A stretch of DNA of 64,000 bases from Flagellimonas meishanensis (GCF_019880545.1 NZ_JAINVW010000003.1:682001-746000), one strand, 5' to 3'; shown: positions 9,685 to 18,967, numbered from the stretch's first letter. Numbers and translations are program-made. Notes: generated from the letters alone by a model not told the origin.

Positions 9685-10721
9685 TCATTCAGTCTTACCC
9701 TTTTTTTGCATGCTGTTTCTGAATGTGGTTGGGGTCATTCCTGTTCGGTCTTTAAAAGACTTGTTGAAGGTGGCTTTATTGTTAAAGCCGCAATCATACA
9801 TTACGTTTTTAATTGGAATTTTTTTCAATGCTTCGTCAGCTAGCATTGTCTTGGCCTTCTCAATGCGTAGGGTATTTAAATAATCATACAGGTTTTTACC
9901 TAAAAAATTATTGAAAACTTGAGACACTTTCTTTGGAGGTATGTTGAGTGCCCTGGATATTTCATCGAGGCCAATTTCAGGGTTTGTATAATATTCTTTT
10001 TCTGCCAAAAACTCCTCAATTCGTCTGGATATTGCATTGCCCTCATCGATAGTCAGGTTGGATTCTGAATATTTTTTTTACTGCCTCTGAAAATCTCAGG
10101 AAGTATGATTGAAAAATAAATCAAAGACCCCGCCAAGAAAGTTGCCAGAATAAAAATTGAAGTTGTTGCATAGCCATGAGCGCTAAGGTTGCTGCGATAC
10201 GAGAAAAACAAGTTAATTGCCAGAACAATCCAAAGTAAAAAGAAAAGTAAAAGAAAATAAACTATCCATCTTTTCAATCCCTCAGAATGCCCCGTTGCCG
10301 CTTTTAAACTATGTTTCAGCGCTGCAAGTGTAAAGGCGATGTTGTAGCCCAAGATAAAGAGGGTGAAAAAAAACAGTTGTTGGAACGAAAAATCATCTAA
10401 AATAGCCCATGTCAAAAAAATGAGGGAGGGAACAAAATATAAAAACGAACGATGAGCAGGTTCTCGGCTATTATCTACAAGGGATTTGACATAAAGATAT
10501 ATGAATGGGCCGTAGTTGCTGGCAAAGAAGGGATTCAAATCCGTTTTAATAGTGTGATCGGCAAATTCCGAAAAATATATATTTATGAAATGAAGCCCAA
10601 AGTTTAGGACAAATAGGGTCATTAACCTTGACGTACTGTTTTTTTTAGGGAAGCTTAAAAGTGCCAGCACTACAATGGTTGCCAGCAATATTACGAACCA
10701 AATGAGAATCCTGTTCATCAT
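9685..10721 (-). pseudogene. Membrane AraC-family regulator split by a one-base frameshift at an A8 run
   Basis: The upstream part (10053-10721) encodes about 222 residues with seven hydrophobic helices, the N-terminal sensor of 7TM-AraC regulators; it ends GSKKNIQNPT-stop just after eight A's (10072-10079 on the minus strand). The downstream part (9685-10008 and its upstream frame) encodes the AraC DNA-binding domain: IGLDEISRALNIPPKKVSQVFN, then IKNVMYDCGFNNKATFNKSFK. Nine A's instead of eight restore one frame, reading KKKYSESNLTIDEGNAISRRI and joining both halves into a normal regulator. It is therefore a recent pseudogene, a homopolymer sequencing error, or a slippage-controlled gene. 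The ATG at 10721 is preferred to the GTG at 10724. Confidence 0.85.
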
Positions 10722-10724
10722 CAC

Positions 10725-11070
10725 CTGTCATCTATACTTGGTATAAATCAAAAAACATATTTTCCTACAAAACAAAAGCACTGAGCTTTGTAGAAGGTAA
10801 GTTTGGATCGAAACATACCAAGAATTCGCATGAAAGGCAAATGATATTCAAATTTTTAAATCTGCAGTCTGCATTCCTATTGTCTTAATTTGAATAAGAA
10901 ATGAATTGAAATTTTGATTGTAAAGTAAGAGAGAGTCAGACCCAATAGATTTTGGATGAATAAAACTATATAAAGTTTTAAGAAATAAATGGAAAACTTT
11001 AAGCATCAGTTTGATAAATTTCAAACAAATGCGTTTAGAAAAATAATTCTTCGATATTAAGAGAAAAGCC
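10725..11070. other. AT-rich intergenic stretch with one inverted repeat
   Basis: 346 bases without a credible gene between pabB and the AraC gene. The only structure noticed is TAAAACT-6-AGTTTTA at 10961-10980. A minus-strand reading to 11198 overlaps pabB in another frame and has no recognisable content. Confidence 0.6.
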
Positions 11071-12378
11071 TCAGCCCTTTTCCAAAACACTGCGCATTGC
11101 CTTGGCCTTGAGCAAACATTCCTGGTACTCCTTTTCAGGATTGGATTTTGATGTGATCGCACTTCCGACAGAAAATGATACATATTTTTCTGCGGCATTG
11201 TAAAGTATGCTCCGAATCACTACATTAAAATCGAAGTCTCCATTGGGAGCAAAATATCCCACAGCACCACTATACAGCCCCCGCTTGGTTTCCTCCAATT
11301 TTTCAATGATTTTCATGGCCGATATTTTCGGTGCCCCTGTCATGCTTCCCATTGGGAAGGTCTGTTTGATAATTTCCAGCGGGTTCTTTTCCTTGGCCAC
11401 TTTTGAGATAACAGTGGAGATCATTTGGTGCACCTGTTTGTACGTGTATACCCTGCAGAGCTCTTCTACGAGCACACTTCCTTTTAATGCGCTCTTGGAT
11501 AGGTCGTTTCGCACCAAATCAGTGATCATAATGTTCTCCGCCCTTTCTTTTTCATCCATGGAAAGTGCAATGCGCAAAGCTTCGTCTTCTTTTCCGTTAT
11601 TTCCACGTCGGGATGTACCCTTAATAGGTTGGGAAATGACATTCTGTCCCATTTTTCGTAAATAGCGTTCGGGAGACGCGCACATTAAATAGCGCTCCCC
11701 AAGTCGCATGAATGCCGCAAAGGGGGGTCTGGAAATCTCATTCAGCCGAAAATAGGTCTGCCAGGGGTCAATCTCAGTATCCGTGGCATAAAATTCCTGG
11801 CATAGGTTGGCCTCGTAAAGGTCTCCCCTATGGATATGCTCCAAAAGCCTCGCCACTTTTTCAAAATAGGCATCCTTATGTACACGGAGATGGATCCGTG
11901 GTGATGGGGAACTTCCCATAACAGCTTTTGGACCATCAACGGCATTCTTTATTTGTAAATAGTCATTATCGATATCGTTGGTATCGGCTTCAAGGTATAG
12001 AAAATGAAGTTCCCCACCTTTGAGCAGTATCAACTTTGATGGTCTAAAAAAATGGATTTTTGGGAAACTTAGACCATCAAAATTCCTTGACTCCAAGTCC
12101 TCAAGGTCATTTTTAAAATCATATGAAAAATAGCCAAACAGCCAATCATGCTTTTTATCGATGATAGCACTTAATTCATCGATGTTTTCTACGCCAGCAT
12201 CAGACATATCGGTCTGTTCCACTGCCAAAGCAGCCTCAAAAAAACCATAGGGGTCCTTATGCCCATTACTGTCCAACCAAACAACCGAGGGAAATTTTTT
12301 GGACCACTCCAACAGCGCATCCTTTATTTTGAGGCTGTCTTGGATCGTAAAGATTTGATGCTTTCGCAAGGGAATCAC
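11071..12378 (-). CDS. pabB: Chorismate-binding enzyme, aminodeoxychorismate synthase component I
   Basis: 435 residues. The C-terminal chorismate-binding domain is complete: ISQPIKGTSRRG, MITDLVRNDLS, VHQMISTVISKV, FPMGSMTGAPKISAMKIIE and GLYSGAVGYFAPNGDFDFNVVIRS. The length, without a long regulatory N-terminus, suits PabB (chorismate to 4-amino-4-deoxychorismate, folate pathway) better than TrpE. No trp genes are near, which supports folate but does not prove it. It overlaps the upstream FMN reductase gene by ATGA (12375-12378). Confidence 0.85.
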   Translation of the reverse strand: MIPLRKHQIFTIQDSLKIKDALLEWSKKFPSVVWLDSNGHKDPYGFFEAALAVEQTDMSDAGVENIDELSAIIDKKHDWLFGYFSYDFKNDLEDLESRNFDGLSFPKIHFFRPSKLILLKGGELHFLYLEADTNDIDNDYLQIKNAVDGPKAVMGSSPSPRIHLRVHKDAYFEKVARLLEHIHRGDLYEANLCQEFYATDTEIDPWQTYFRLNEISRPPFAAFMRLGERYLMCASPERYLRKMGQNVISQPIKGTSRRGNNGKEDEALRIALSMDEKERAENIMITDLVRNDLSKSALKGSVLVEELCRVYTYKQVHQMISTVISKVAKEKNPLEIIKQTFPMGSMTGAPKISAMKIIEKLEETKRGLYSGAVGYFAPNGDFDFNVVIRSILYNAAEKYVSFSVGSAITSKSNPEKEYQECLLKAKAMRSVLEKG

Positions 12379-12911
12379 TTTAGCCTTTCCAAAAAAGCCT
12401 GCAGTGCGGCAAGGTGTTCTTTCTTTAATGACTCTTCCAATATCCCCCGTTCCTTGTCGAAATTCTCATGATAGGACGGCAGGGAAAATGTTGAACAGAT
12501 TTCGGCACCGAATCGCGGTAGCATATTTTTGGTCACCTCCAAAGCACCCATAGCACCCCGCTTTCCACCGGAGGTTGACATGAGCAATATGCATTTTCCA
12601 TCCAAAAACTTACGCTCCAACCGGGAAAGCCAGTCAACCACATTCTTAAAATAGGCCGAAGGATTACTGTTGTGTTCATTCACGGAAATGATTAAGCCAT
12701 AAGCCTGCGCTATGCTTTCCTTGAGTTCGACCACCGAATTGGGAAAACCTTTCTGCTTTTCATCATCCACACTGTACATGGGAAAGGGATAATGGGTCAT
12801 ATCAAGGAGTTGGTGCTCATGATTTTCCAACAAGGAAATGGTATACTTTACCAGTTGATGATTGATGGAAGTTGAAGAATTGCTTCCGGCGAATGCCAAA
12901 ATTGCAGCCAT
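12375..12911 (-). CDS. NAD(P)H-dependent FMN reductase family protein
   Basis: 178 residues of flavodoxin-like fold. It begins with the FMN phosphate loop FAGSNSSTSINHQLVKY and has the family stretch GLIISVNEHNSNPSAYFKNVVDWLSR, then LLMSTSGGKRGAMGALE. Members reduce FMN, quinones or azo dyes with NAD(P)H in the cytoplasm. The four-base overlap with pabB points to a shared transcript; no metabolic link between the two is obvious. Substrate unknown. Confidence 0.88.
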   Translation of the reverse strand: MAAILAFAGSNSSTSINHQLVKYTISLLENHEHQLLDMTHYPFPMYSVDDEKQKGFPNSVVELKESIAQAYGLIISVNEHNSNPSAYFKNVVDWLSRLERKFLDGKCILLMSTSGGKRGAMGALEVTKNMLPRFGAEICSTFSLPSYHENFDKERGILEESLKKEHLAALQAFLERLK

Positions 12912-12976
12912 AAAGGGAAAACTTTGATTGTTTCGCTAAAATACTTGAAATGGTACAGACTTGACACTATTTTGTA

Positions 12977-12984
12977 TAATTTTG
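12977..12984 (+). promoter_or_regulatory. Possible -7 box of the acyltransferase gene
   Basis: TAATTTTG fits TAnnTTTG, 58 bases upstream of the ATG at 13042. The TTG at 12961 is only 13 bases away, nearer than usual, so the call is weak. Confidence 0.3.
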
Positions 12985-13041
12985 CCGGGCAAAGCATCCA
13001 AACGTACTGTCAAACAAGTATATAGGGTAACCGATTGCGGG

Positions 13042-14244
13042 ATGAAGGAAAAAACCAGCAGACTATTTTTCATAGATGCCATGAGGGCGTGGGCCATTCT
13101 GATGATGCTCCAGGGCCATTTCATTGACGGTTTGCTAGATCCCATTTTTAGAAACCCCGACAACCCGATTTACACCACTTGGCTTTATTTTAGGGGAATC
13201 ACAGCTCCCGTTTTCTTTACGGTTTCTGGTTTCATCTTCACCTATTTATTGATTCGCGTACCACAGCAGGGCTTGGAAAATCCAAGGGTAAAAAAAGGCA
13301 TACGGCGTGGTCTACAGTTACTTTTGATTGGATATCTGCTACGATTGAATCTTTTTGGGCTGCTCAAGGGCGAGATTTATGAAGGGTTCTATTTGGTGGA
13401 CGTTCTGCAATGCATCGGCCTGTCCATTCTGGCCATTATCGGTATCTACCTGCTTGCCATAAAAAGAAAGCGCTTTGTTTTTCCATTATCGTTATTGATG
13501 GTTACCGTGGTGCTGTTCCTTTTTGAACCCCTATACAAACAATTCACCTTTGGCTTTTTACCGGATGGATTGGCCAATTATTTCACCAAGGCCAACGGTT
13601 CCGTGTTTACCATTTTCCCATGGCTGGGATACAGTACCCTTGGTGCCGCCCTTGCATTGTTTTTTACCCGATTCAGGAATCTGAAGCATTTGTACCCCAT
13701 AGCGATTGGCTTTTCGGTTTTGTTGGGGTATGCTTTGGTCTACCATTCATCCAACCTGTTCTTTAACCTGTATGCCAGTACGGGTATTGAGCTTTTCCGA
13801 ATGATAGAGTCCAACAACTATCTTTTTATCCGTTTGGGGGATGTTTTCCTTGTCTTTGCAATTTTCATGGTTTTTAGAAGCCTGTTGACACACAGCACCA
13901 TTTTGAAAATCGGCTCCAGCACCCTGACGATTTACGTAATGCATTTCATTCTGCTCTACGGAAGCTTTACCGGATTGGGGCTCTACAAATTTTTCCATCA
14001 TGGATTACCTGCGGTGATAGCCATTCCCGGTGCTGTGGCATTCATGATACTTTGCACCTATCTTTCGCTGCAATACGAGAAACACGAGGAGGAGATAAAA
14101 CTGACCCTTGTTTCAACCGTCCAGCAAATAAAAAATGGCTTGGAATTCCTTCAGAAAATGGCTTTTGCAGCATTGAAGGAAATTATTGTCCGTGTGCGCC
14201 CCTTGTTAGATCGGGTGCTAAGAGTCGTTCGCAGCGGGCAATAG
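13042..14244 (+). CDS. DUF1624 / heparan-alpha-glucosaminide N-acetyltransferase-like membrane protein
   Basis: 400 residues from the ATG at 13042 (MKEKTSRLFF); a longer reading from 12961 adds a hydrophilic tail without support. About ten membrane helices. The N-terminus FIDAMRAWAILMMLQGHFIDGL and the following RGITAPVFFTVSGFIFTYLL match the acyltransferase fold in which a His in the first helix region (LQGHF) is catalytic. Related proteins move acetyl groups across the membrane onto sugars. Acceptor unknown. It stands alone, facing the NIPSNAP gene. Confidence 0.8.
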   Translation: MKEKTSRLFFIDAMRAWAILMMLQGHFIDGLLDPIFRNPDNPIYTTWLYFRGITAPVFFTVSGFIFTYLLIRVPQQGLENPRVKKGIRRGLQLLLIGYLLRLNLFGLLKGEIYEGFYLVDVLQCIGLSILAIIGIYLLAIKRKRFVFPLSLLMVTVVLFLFEPLYKQFTFGFLPDGLANYFTKANGSVFTIFPWLGYSTLGAALALFFTRFRNLKHLYPIAIGFSVLLGYALVYHSSNLFFNLYASTGIELFRMIESNNYLFIRLGDVFLVFAIFMVFRSLLTHSTILKIGSSTLTIYVMHFILLYGSFTGLGLYKFFHHGLPAVIAIPGAVAFMILCTYLSLQYEKHEEEIKLTLVSTVQQIKNGLEFLQKMAFAALKEIIVRVRPLLDRVLRVVRSGQ

Positions 14245-14268
14245 TCCGTTACAAATTGCACAAACCTT

Positions 14269-15012
14269 TTATAGTTTGGAATAAGGTAGTCGTTCCAAAT
14301 ACTTCGTCTCGATATGGGAAACCGTATTGGAGTACTCTTCCAGGTTCAGGATACGTATCCATTCTGGATGCCGGAGGAACTTGACCCAACTCTCCTGGTG
14401 CTTTTCAAACGATTCAAAGGCCAAGAAATAAGTCAAACTGGGCATGCCCTCACCAATAAGTTGCTCTCCAAAGAAAAGCGGATTCAATCCCACTTCCTCA
14501 AAGATTTCAAACTCACTTTCGTTGAACATTTTCACTTTTCGCCGTAGGGCGTCCTCATTATAGCTTAGATAAGTGCGCAATTCAAAGAATCTTGCACTAT
14601 CATCGGGTTTGGCAATCTTTGGCATTCCGGCAAAGGCTATAAAAAATGAGCTGGTGTAGTCGCGGAAAGGAAATTCCTCCACTTTGGCTTTTAGATAAGG
14701 CCTTGCGGAATCAACATAAACCTCATCATTAATAAGCCCATTCTTGATTTTTAGAAATTGCTCCATACTTTCGTATGGGATGAGCACGTAAATTCTATCT
14801 GGCATGACCCGCCATTCCCTAAAAACACCAATAGCTTCCACACCTTGGCGTTCCATGGCCGGAATGAGGGCATCTTTAAGATAGTTGTGAAGAATATTCG
14901 AATCCCTGCGAAAAGTAAGTTCATAGGAGCGAAGTTCATAGAACTCCTGCTGCCCTTGGACATAAAAACATAGTAGAAATACAGCTAGGACAATCTTCTT
15001 AATAGGAAACAT
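14269..15012 (-). CDS. NIPSNAP family protein, exported
   Basis: 247 residues. A signal peptide (about 1-21, KIVLAVFLLCFYVQG) is followed by two NIPSNAP ferredoxin-like repeats: YELRSYELTFRRDSNILHNY with IPYESMEQFLKIK, and FFELRTYLSYNEDALRRKVK with LTYFLAFESFEKHQESW. The closing VKFLRHPEWIRI is also typical. Biochemical function of the family in bacteria is not settled; exported members are common in Bacteroidota. Convergent with the acyltransferase gene, 24 bases apart. Confidence 0.88.
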   Translation of the reverse strand: MFPIKKIVLAVFLLCFYVQGQQEFYELRSYELTFRRDSNILHNYLKDALIPAMERQGVEAIGVFREWRVMPDRIYVLIPYESMEQFLKIKNGLINDEVYVDSARPYLKAKVEEFPFRDYTSSFFIAFAGMPKIAKPDDSARFFELRTYLSYNEDALRRKVKMFNESEFEIFEEVGLNPLFFGEQLIGEGMPSLTYFLAFESFEKHQESWVKFLRHPEWIRILNLEEYSNTVSHIETKYLERLPYSKL

Positions 15013-15076
15013 ATAGGTTGATTATAATTTCCTAAAATTAAAGAAAATAAACCAGAGACGGTTAGAGCTCAAAAGA

Positions 15077-16483
15077 TTATATGTGCAACGCCCTATCCTC
15101 GGTGGCAGCCAAGGCAGCCTCCTTTAACGCTTCGGCATAGGTTGGGTGGGCATGGCTCATCCGGGCTATATCCTCGGCCGAAGCCCTAAACTCCATGGCT
15201 GTAACGCCTTCGGTGATAAGGTCCGCACATCGAGCACCTATCATGTGTACTCCGAGCACCTCATCGGTAGCTTTGTCGGCAATGATTTTCACGAATCCAT
15301 CGATGTCCATACTGGCCCTGGCCCTTCCCAGCGCCCGCATGGGAAACTGACCCACTTTATAGTCCACACCGGCTTCCTTCAACTCTTCTTCCGTTTTTCC
15401 CACAGCAGCCACTTCTGGCCAGGTATAAACCACTCCTGGGATCAAATTATAGTTGATGTGCGGCTTTTGACCAGCTATCAGTTCCGCCACCATGGTGCCC
15501 TCTTCTTCTGCCTTGTGGGCCAACATGGCACCGCGCACCACATCCCCGATGGCATAAATGTTAGAAACATTGGTCTGCAAATGGTCATTGACCACTACCC
15601 TGCCCTTATCATCCAATTTCACCCCGGCCGCTTCCGCATTCAAGCCTTCTGTGTAGGGTCTCCGCCCTACCGAAACCAGACAGTAATCCCCTGTCAATGT
15701 CACTTCCTCGCCTTTTTTGTCATCGGCTTTCACTACCACCTGATTGCCCTTTCGCTCCACGGATTTAACCTTGTGCGAAAGGTTGAACTTCATTCTCTGT
15801 TTCTTCAACACCCTCATCAATTCTTTGGACAATGCGCCATCCATTCCAGGAATGATCCTATCCATAAATTCCACGACGGTGACCTCGGAGCCCAAGCGCT
15901 TGTATACCTGGCCCAATTCCAACCCGATCACACCTCCGCCAATTACAATCATGTGCTTGGGAACTTCCCCGAGCTTCAAAGCTTCCGTTGATGTGATGAT
16001 GCGTTCCTTGTCCAATTTGATAAATGGCAGGGTTGACGGCTTGGAACCTGTCGCTATTATGGTGTTCTTGGCTTCGATGGTTTCCGTTTTTCCTTTGCCT
16101 TTTGTGATGTTTATATGGGTTGCATCCTTGAAACTGCCCAGCCCTTCATAGACATCAATTTTATTTTTATCCATCAAAAACTGGATCCCTTTGGTGGTTT
16201 GGTCCACCACGGACTGCTTTCGTGCAATCATCTGTTTGAGGTTCACCTTCACCTCCCCTGGAATTTCGATGCCATGCTCTTCAAAATGGGTAATGGCATC
16301 TTCATAATGATGTGAGGAATCCAACAAGGCCTTGGAGGGAATACAGCCCACATTGAGGCAGGTACCACCCAATGTGCTGTACTTTTCAATTATTGCGGTC
16401 TTCATTCCCAATTGGGCACATCGAATCGCCGCCACATAACCTCCGGGTCCAGAGCCAATGACAGCCACATCATATTGATTCAT
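15077..16483 (-). CDS. lpdA: Dihydrolipoyl dehydrogenase
   Basis: 468 residues. The FAD-binding GSGPGGYVAAIRCAQ opens the protein; the redox disulfide is C42/C47 in GGTCLNVGCIPSKALL; NAD site IVIGGGVIGLELGQVY; second FAD motif IYAIGDVVRGAMLAHKAEEEG; catalytic His-Glu dyad in SHAHPTYAEALKEA near the C-terminus. E3 subunit of the pyruvate and 2-oxoglutarate dehydrogenase complexes and of the glycine cleavage system. No E1/E2 gene is adjacent. Confidence 0.97.
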   Translation of the reverse strand: MNQYDVAVIGSGPGGYVAAIRCAQLGMKTAIIEKYSTLGGTCLNVGCIPSKALLDSSHHYEDAITHFEEHGIEIPGEVKVNLKQMIARKQSVVDQTTKGIQFLMDKNKIDVYEGLGSFKDATHINITKGKGKTETIEAKNTIIATGSKPSTLPFIKLDKERIITSTEALKLGEVPKHMIVIGGGVIGLELGQVYKRLGSEVTVVEFMDRIIPGMDGALSKELMRVLKKQRMKFNLSHKVKSVERKGNQVVVKADDKKGEEVTLTGDYCLVSVGRRPYTEGLNAEAAGVKLDDKGRVVVNDHLQTNVSNIYAIGDVVRGAMLAHKAEEEGTMVAELIAGQKPHINYNLIPGVVYTWPEVAAVGKTEEELKEAGVDYKVGQFPMRALGRARASMDIDGFVKIIADKATDEVLGVHMIGARCADLITEGVTAMEFRASAEDIARMSHAHPTYAEALKEAALAATEDRALHI

Positions 16484-16569
16484 ACTCTATTTTTTTGTGG
16501 ATAAATTTTAAATCTGTTCGTCAATAAAAACGGCAGTAAAAATACAAATGTTTTTCGGGAACTTTCCTA

Positions 16570-16959
16570 TTAAACAGGAGCCAATGGAAACTTATGTGCG
16601 CAGTAACGGCCAAACCAAAGTCCGACCAATAGGGACAACTGCAGGGCGGACTCGAACCAAATGGGCCCATTTGATGGCAAGTGTACCAGAATAAATGACA
16701 TTTTGGCCACAATGAACAGAGATATCAAAAAGTGCGGCCATACATTGTCCCTGATCACGATCAAGGATGCAATGAAACCGGCAATACTTGCCGATGCAAA
16801 AGTGGACAGTCCCGCCATGAAGAGTTCCACATCCGAAGAAGAACAGAGATTCAACCCATTAAAGATAATATCTCTTGAAAGTGTATTGTACAGGATCAGT
16901 GCAAGCCCCCCTACAAGAGTGGCCAATACCGAAAGAAGAATTCGGGTACGGGATGTCAT
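16570..16959 (-). CDS. Small membrane protein of unknown function
   Basis: 129 residues with four hydrophobic helices (about 5-25, 44-70, 75-93, 102-120). No recognised domain. The composition resembles small uncharacterised Flavobacteriaceae membrane proteins. It lies between lpdA and the Lrp gene on the same strand but with gaps of 86 and 105 bases, so no operon is implied. Confidence 0.7.
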   Translation of the reverse strand: MTSRTRILLSVLATLVGGLALILYNTLSRDIIFNGLNLCSSSDVELFMAGLSTFASASIAGFIASLIVIRDNVWPHFLISLFIVAKMSFILVHLPSNGPIWFESALQLSLLVGLWFGRYCAHKFPLAPV

Positions 16960-17064
16960 GACTAATTAAGTGGTTTTTGGTTGTCTTCGTTTTTTGATAG
17001 TCAAAAATTAGACATATGCCACTGGCCATGATTCCTTTTTAACATGGAATTAGGTTAAACTTTG

Positions 17065-17523
17065 CTAAATATGCACGGAAGGGCTGCTTTTGACCTCATT
17101 GATCACAAAGGAACTCTGGGTATTTCCAATGTTGCTGATGGCCGTGAGCTTGGTGACCATAAACTCCCTATATGTTTTCATGTCCTTTACATTCACCTTG
17201 ATAATGTAGTCATAATCCCCTCCAACATGATAGCACTCCGACACCTCATCCAACTTCAGGATCTCCCGTTCAAACTTCAGGACATTCTCTTTTATGTGTT
17301 GTATCAGTCGAATGTGGCATAATACGGTGAAATTACGTTGCACCTTTTCCTTGTTGACCAATGCGACATAGCTTGTAATAATGCCCTCCCGCTCCAATCG
17401 TTTGATGCGCTCATACACCGCTGTTTTTGACAGTTGCAGGATATCGGCGTAATACTTTGTGGTCCTTTTGCAATCTTCCTGTAACAGTTCCACTAATTTT
17501 TTATCAATGGCATCCAGTTTCAT
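17065..17523 (-). CDS. Lrp/AsnC family transcriptional regulator
   Basis: 152 residues. The N-terminal winged HTH is DAIDKKLVELLQEDCKRTTK with YADILQLSKTAVYERIKRLE; the C-terminal RAM ligand domain has SECYHVGGDYDYIIKVNVKD. Lrp/AsnC proteins sense amino acids and often control the divergent gene. Here that is a PLP sulfur-amino-acid lyase, so methionine or a related amino acid is a plausible ligand (inference). A full TTG-N23-TATGTTTG promoter upstream contains a 21-base palindrome, pointing to autoregulation. Confidence 0.92.
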   Translation of the reverse strand: MKLDAIDKKLVELLQEDCKRTTKYYADILQLSKTAVYERIKRLEREGIITSYVALVNKEKVQRNFTVLCHIRLIQHIKENVLKFEREILKLDEVSECYHVGGDYDYIIKVNVKDMKTYREFMVTKLTAISNIGNTQSSFVINEVKSSPSVHI

Positions 17524-17539
17524 TCTGATATATTTTCAC

Positions 17540-17573
17540 CAAACATAATCAATTTTAAATTGATTAAGAACAA
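17540..17573 (-). promoter_or_regulatory. Promoter of the Lrp/AsnC gene
   Basis: On the minus strand: TTG (17571-17573), a 23-base spacer and TATGTTTG (17540-17547), fitting the Bacteroidota TTG-N17-23-TAnnTTTG pattern. The spacer is almost filled by the 21-base palindrome. Confidence 0.6.
17546..17566. promoter_or_regulatory. 21-base palindrome, likely Lrp/AsnC operator (autoregulation)
   Basis: Arms AATCAATTT and AAATTGATT around a single T form a perfect inverted repeat, extended by one T/A pair outside. It lies between the two boxes of the Lrp promoter, where bound protein would block RNA polymerase. AT-rich palindromes of this size suit Lrp-family dimers. Confidence 0.6.
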
Positions 17574-17574
17574 T

Positions 17575-17596
17575 ATTCTAGAATAGCAGCATTCTA
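17575..17596. promoter_or_regulatory. Second palindrome pair upstream of the PLP lyase gene
   Basis: ATTCTAGAAT (17575-17584) is a perfect palindrome, and TAGAAT-6-ATTCTA (17579-17596) is a second overlapping inverted repeat. They lie 14-35 bases upstream of the TATATTTG box of the divergent gene, where an activator would sit in place of a missing -33 box. Confidence 0.5.
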
Positions 17597-17609
17597 TTGC
17601 ACTAAGTTC

Positions 17610-17617
17610 TATATTTG
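17610..17617 (+). promoter_or_regulatory. -7 box of the PLP lyase gene
   Basis: TATATTTG, a perfect TAnnTTTG box, 57 bases upstream of the ATG at 17675. No TTG stands at the normal distance, in keeping with activator dependence. Confidence 0.5.
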
Positions 17618-17674
17618 AAGATTTTGGTTGATACATCATCTACATATAGGTATCTTTATAAAAAAATTTATATC

Positions 17675-18895
17675 ATGGACTACAAGGCTGCAGAGAACAT
17701 TCAAGATTTACAGTATTTTGGTGAATACGGCGGGGTAAATCCTTCCATTTCGGATTCTTCCACCTATACATTTCTTTCCGCCAAGACTATGTTCGACACT
17801 TTTGAAGGAAACACAGAAGGTTGCTATCTATACAGCAGGCACTCCTCCCCTTCCAATCTCTATTTGGGCGAAGCCATGGCCCAACTTGAAGGAACGGAGT
17901 CCGCCAACGTGTTTGCCAGTGGTATGGGAGCGATAAGTGCCGTTATCCTTCAACTTTGTGATGCCGGTGACCATATCGTCTGTAGTCGCACCATTTATGG
18001 AGGAACCTATGCCTTTTTGAAAAACTTTTTGAAGAAGTTCAATATTTCCACCTCTTTTGTGGACATTACCGATTTGGAAGTTGTTGAAAAATCCATTACC
18101 AACAAAACCAAGATGATCTATTGTGAAGCCATTAGCAACCCTTTATTGGAGATAGCCGACATAAGGGCGCTTTCCAAACTTGGCAAAAAGCATCGATTGC
18201 CTTTGGTGGTGGACAACACCTTTTCGCCATTGAGCATCAATGCGGCGCAATTGGGTGCGGACATCGTGGTGCACAGCCTCACCAAGTTCATCAACGGAAG
18301 CAGCGATTGTGTTGCCGGGGCCGTTTGTGCTTCTACCGATTTTTGTCTTTCCCTGAAAGATGTAAATGATGGTGCAGGTATGCTTTTGGGAAGTACATTG
18401 GACAGCCTAAGGGCCGCTTCCATACTTAAAAACATGCGTACCCTACATATTCGTATCAAAAAGCATAGCGAAAATGCCCATTATCTCGCCCAACAATTGG
18501 AACGGGATGGCCTTAAAGTTGCCTACCCCGGACTTAAAAGTCATCCGGGCCATGAAACCATGAAAGGCCAAATGAACGACGAATACGGATTTGGCGGGCT
18601 TTTGACCTTGGATGTCGGCTCCCTTGACAAAGCCAATGCACTTATGGAACTCATGCAACAAAAAAAGTTGGGCTATTTGGCCGTGAGCCTGGGCTTTTAC
18701 AAAACACTTTTCAGTGCTCCCGGAACTTCCACATCTTCGGAAATACCCATGGAGGAACAAGAGGCTTTAGGACTTTCCCAAGGACTTATCCGCTTTTCCA
18801 TTGGTCTTGACAACGACATCCACAGTACATACATGGCCATGCGCGCTTGCATGGAAACCTTGGGCATTTTGGCAAAAGATTCCGCTATGGTTTAG
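17675..18895 (+). CDS. Cys/Met metabolism PLP enzyme, methionine gamma-lyase or cystathionine gamma-lyase type
   Basis: 406 residues from the ATG at 17675; the longer reading from 17615 starts inside the -7 box and is rejected. The PLP lysine is K204 in VVHSLTKFINGSSD. Other family marks are YSRHSSPSNLYLGEAMAQLEG, FASGMGAISAVILQL, VVDNTFSPL and the C-terminal LIRFSIGLDN. The fold covers methionine gamma-lyase, cystathionine gamma-lyase and O-acetylhomoserine sulfhydrylase; the divergent Lrp/AsnC gene makes a catabolic role attractive. Exact reaction not decided. Confidence 0.88.
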   Translation: MDYKAAENIQDLQYFGEYGGVNPSISDSSTYTFLSAKTMFDTFEGNTEGCYLYSRHSSPSNLYLGEAMAQLEGTESANVFASGMGAISAVILQLCDAGDHIVCSRTIYGGTYAFLKNFLKKFNISTSFVDITDLEVVEKSITNKTKMIYCEAISNPLLEIADIRALSKLGKKHRLPLVVDNTFSPLSINAAQLGADIVVHSLTKFINGSSDCVAGAVCASTDFCLSLKDVNDGAGMLLGSTLDSLRAASILKNMRTLHIRIKKHSENAHYLAQQLERDGLKVAYPGLKSHPGHETMKGQMNDEYGFGGLLTLDVGSLDKANALMELMQQKKLGYLAVSLGFYKTLFSAPGTSTSSEIPMEEQEALGLSQGLIRFSIGLDNDIHSTYMAMRACMETLGILAKDSAMV

Positions 18896-18967
18896 ACAAG
18901 ACTTCTGTTAGGGTTTGGAGAACAAGGCTCAAAATTGTAATATTACCCTTTACCAAAACCAAACCCA

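Noticed and set aside
10848..11198. Minus-strand frame of 116 codons reaching into pabB
   Set aside because: No recognisable content, overlaps pabB in another frame, and its start lies within the conserved end of PabB.
12961..12980. TTGACA...TATAAT resemblance to a sigma-70 promoter
   Set aside because: The spacer is only eight bases and Bacteroidota use a different consensus.
15146..15991. Long plus-strand frame of 281 codons
   Set aside because: Antisense shadow of lpdA; rich in His, Cys and Phe without any family motif, while the opposite strand encodes a complete enzyme.
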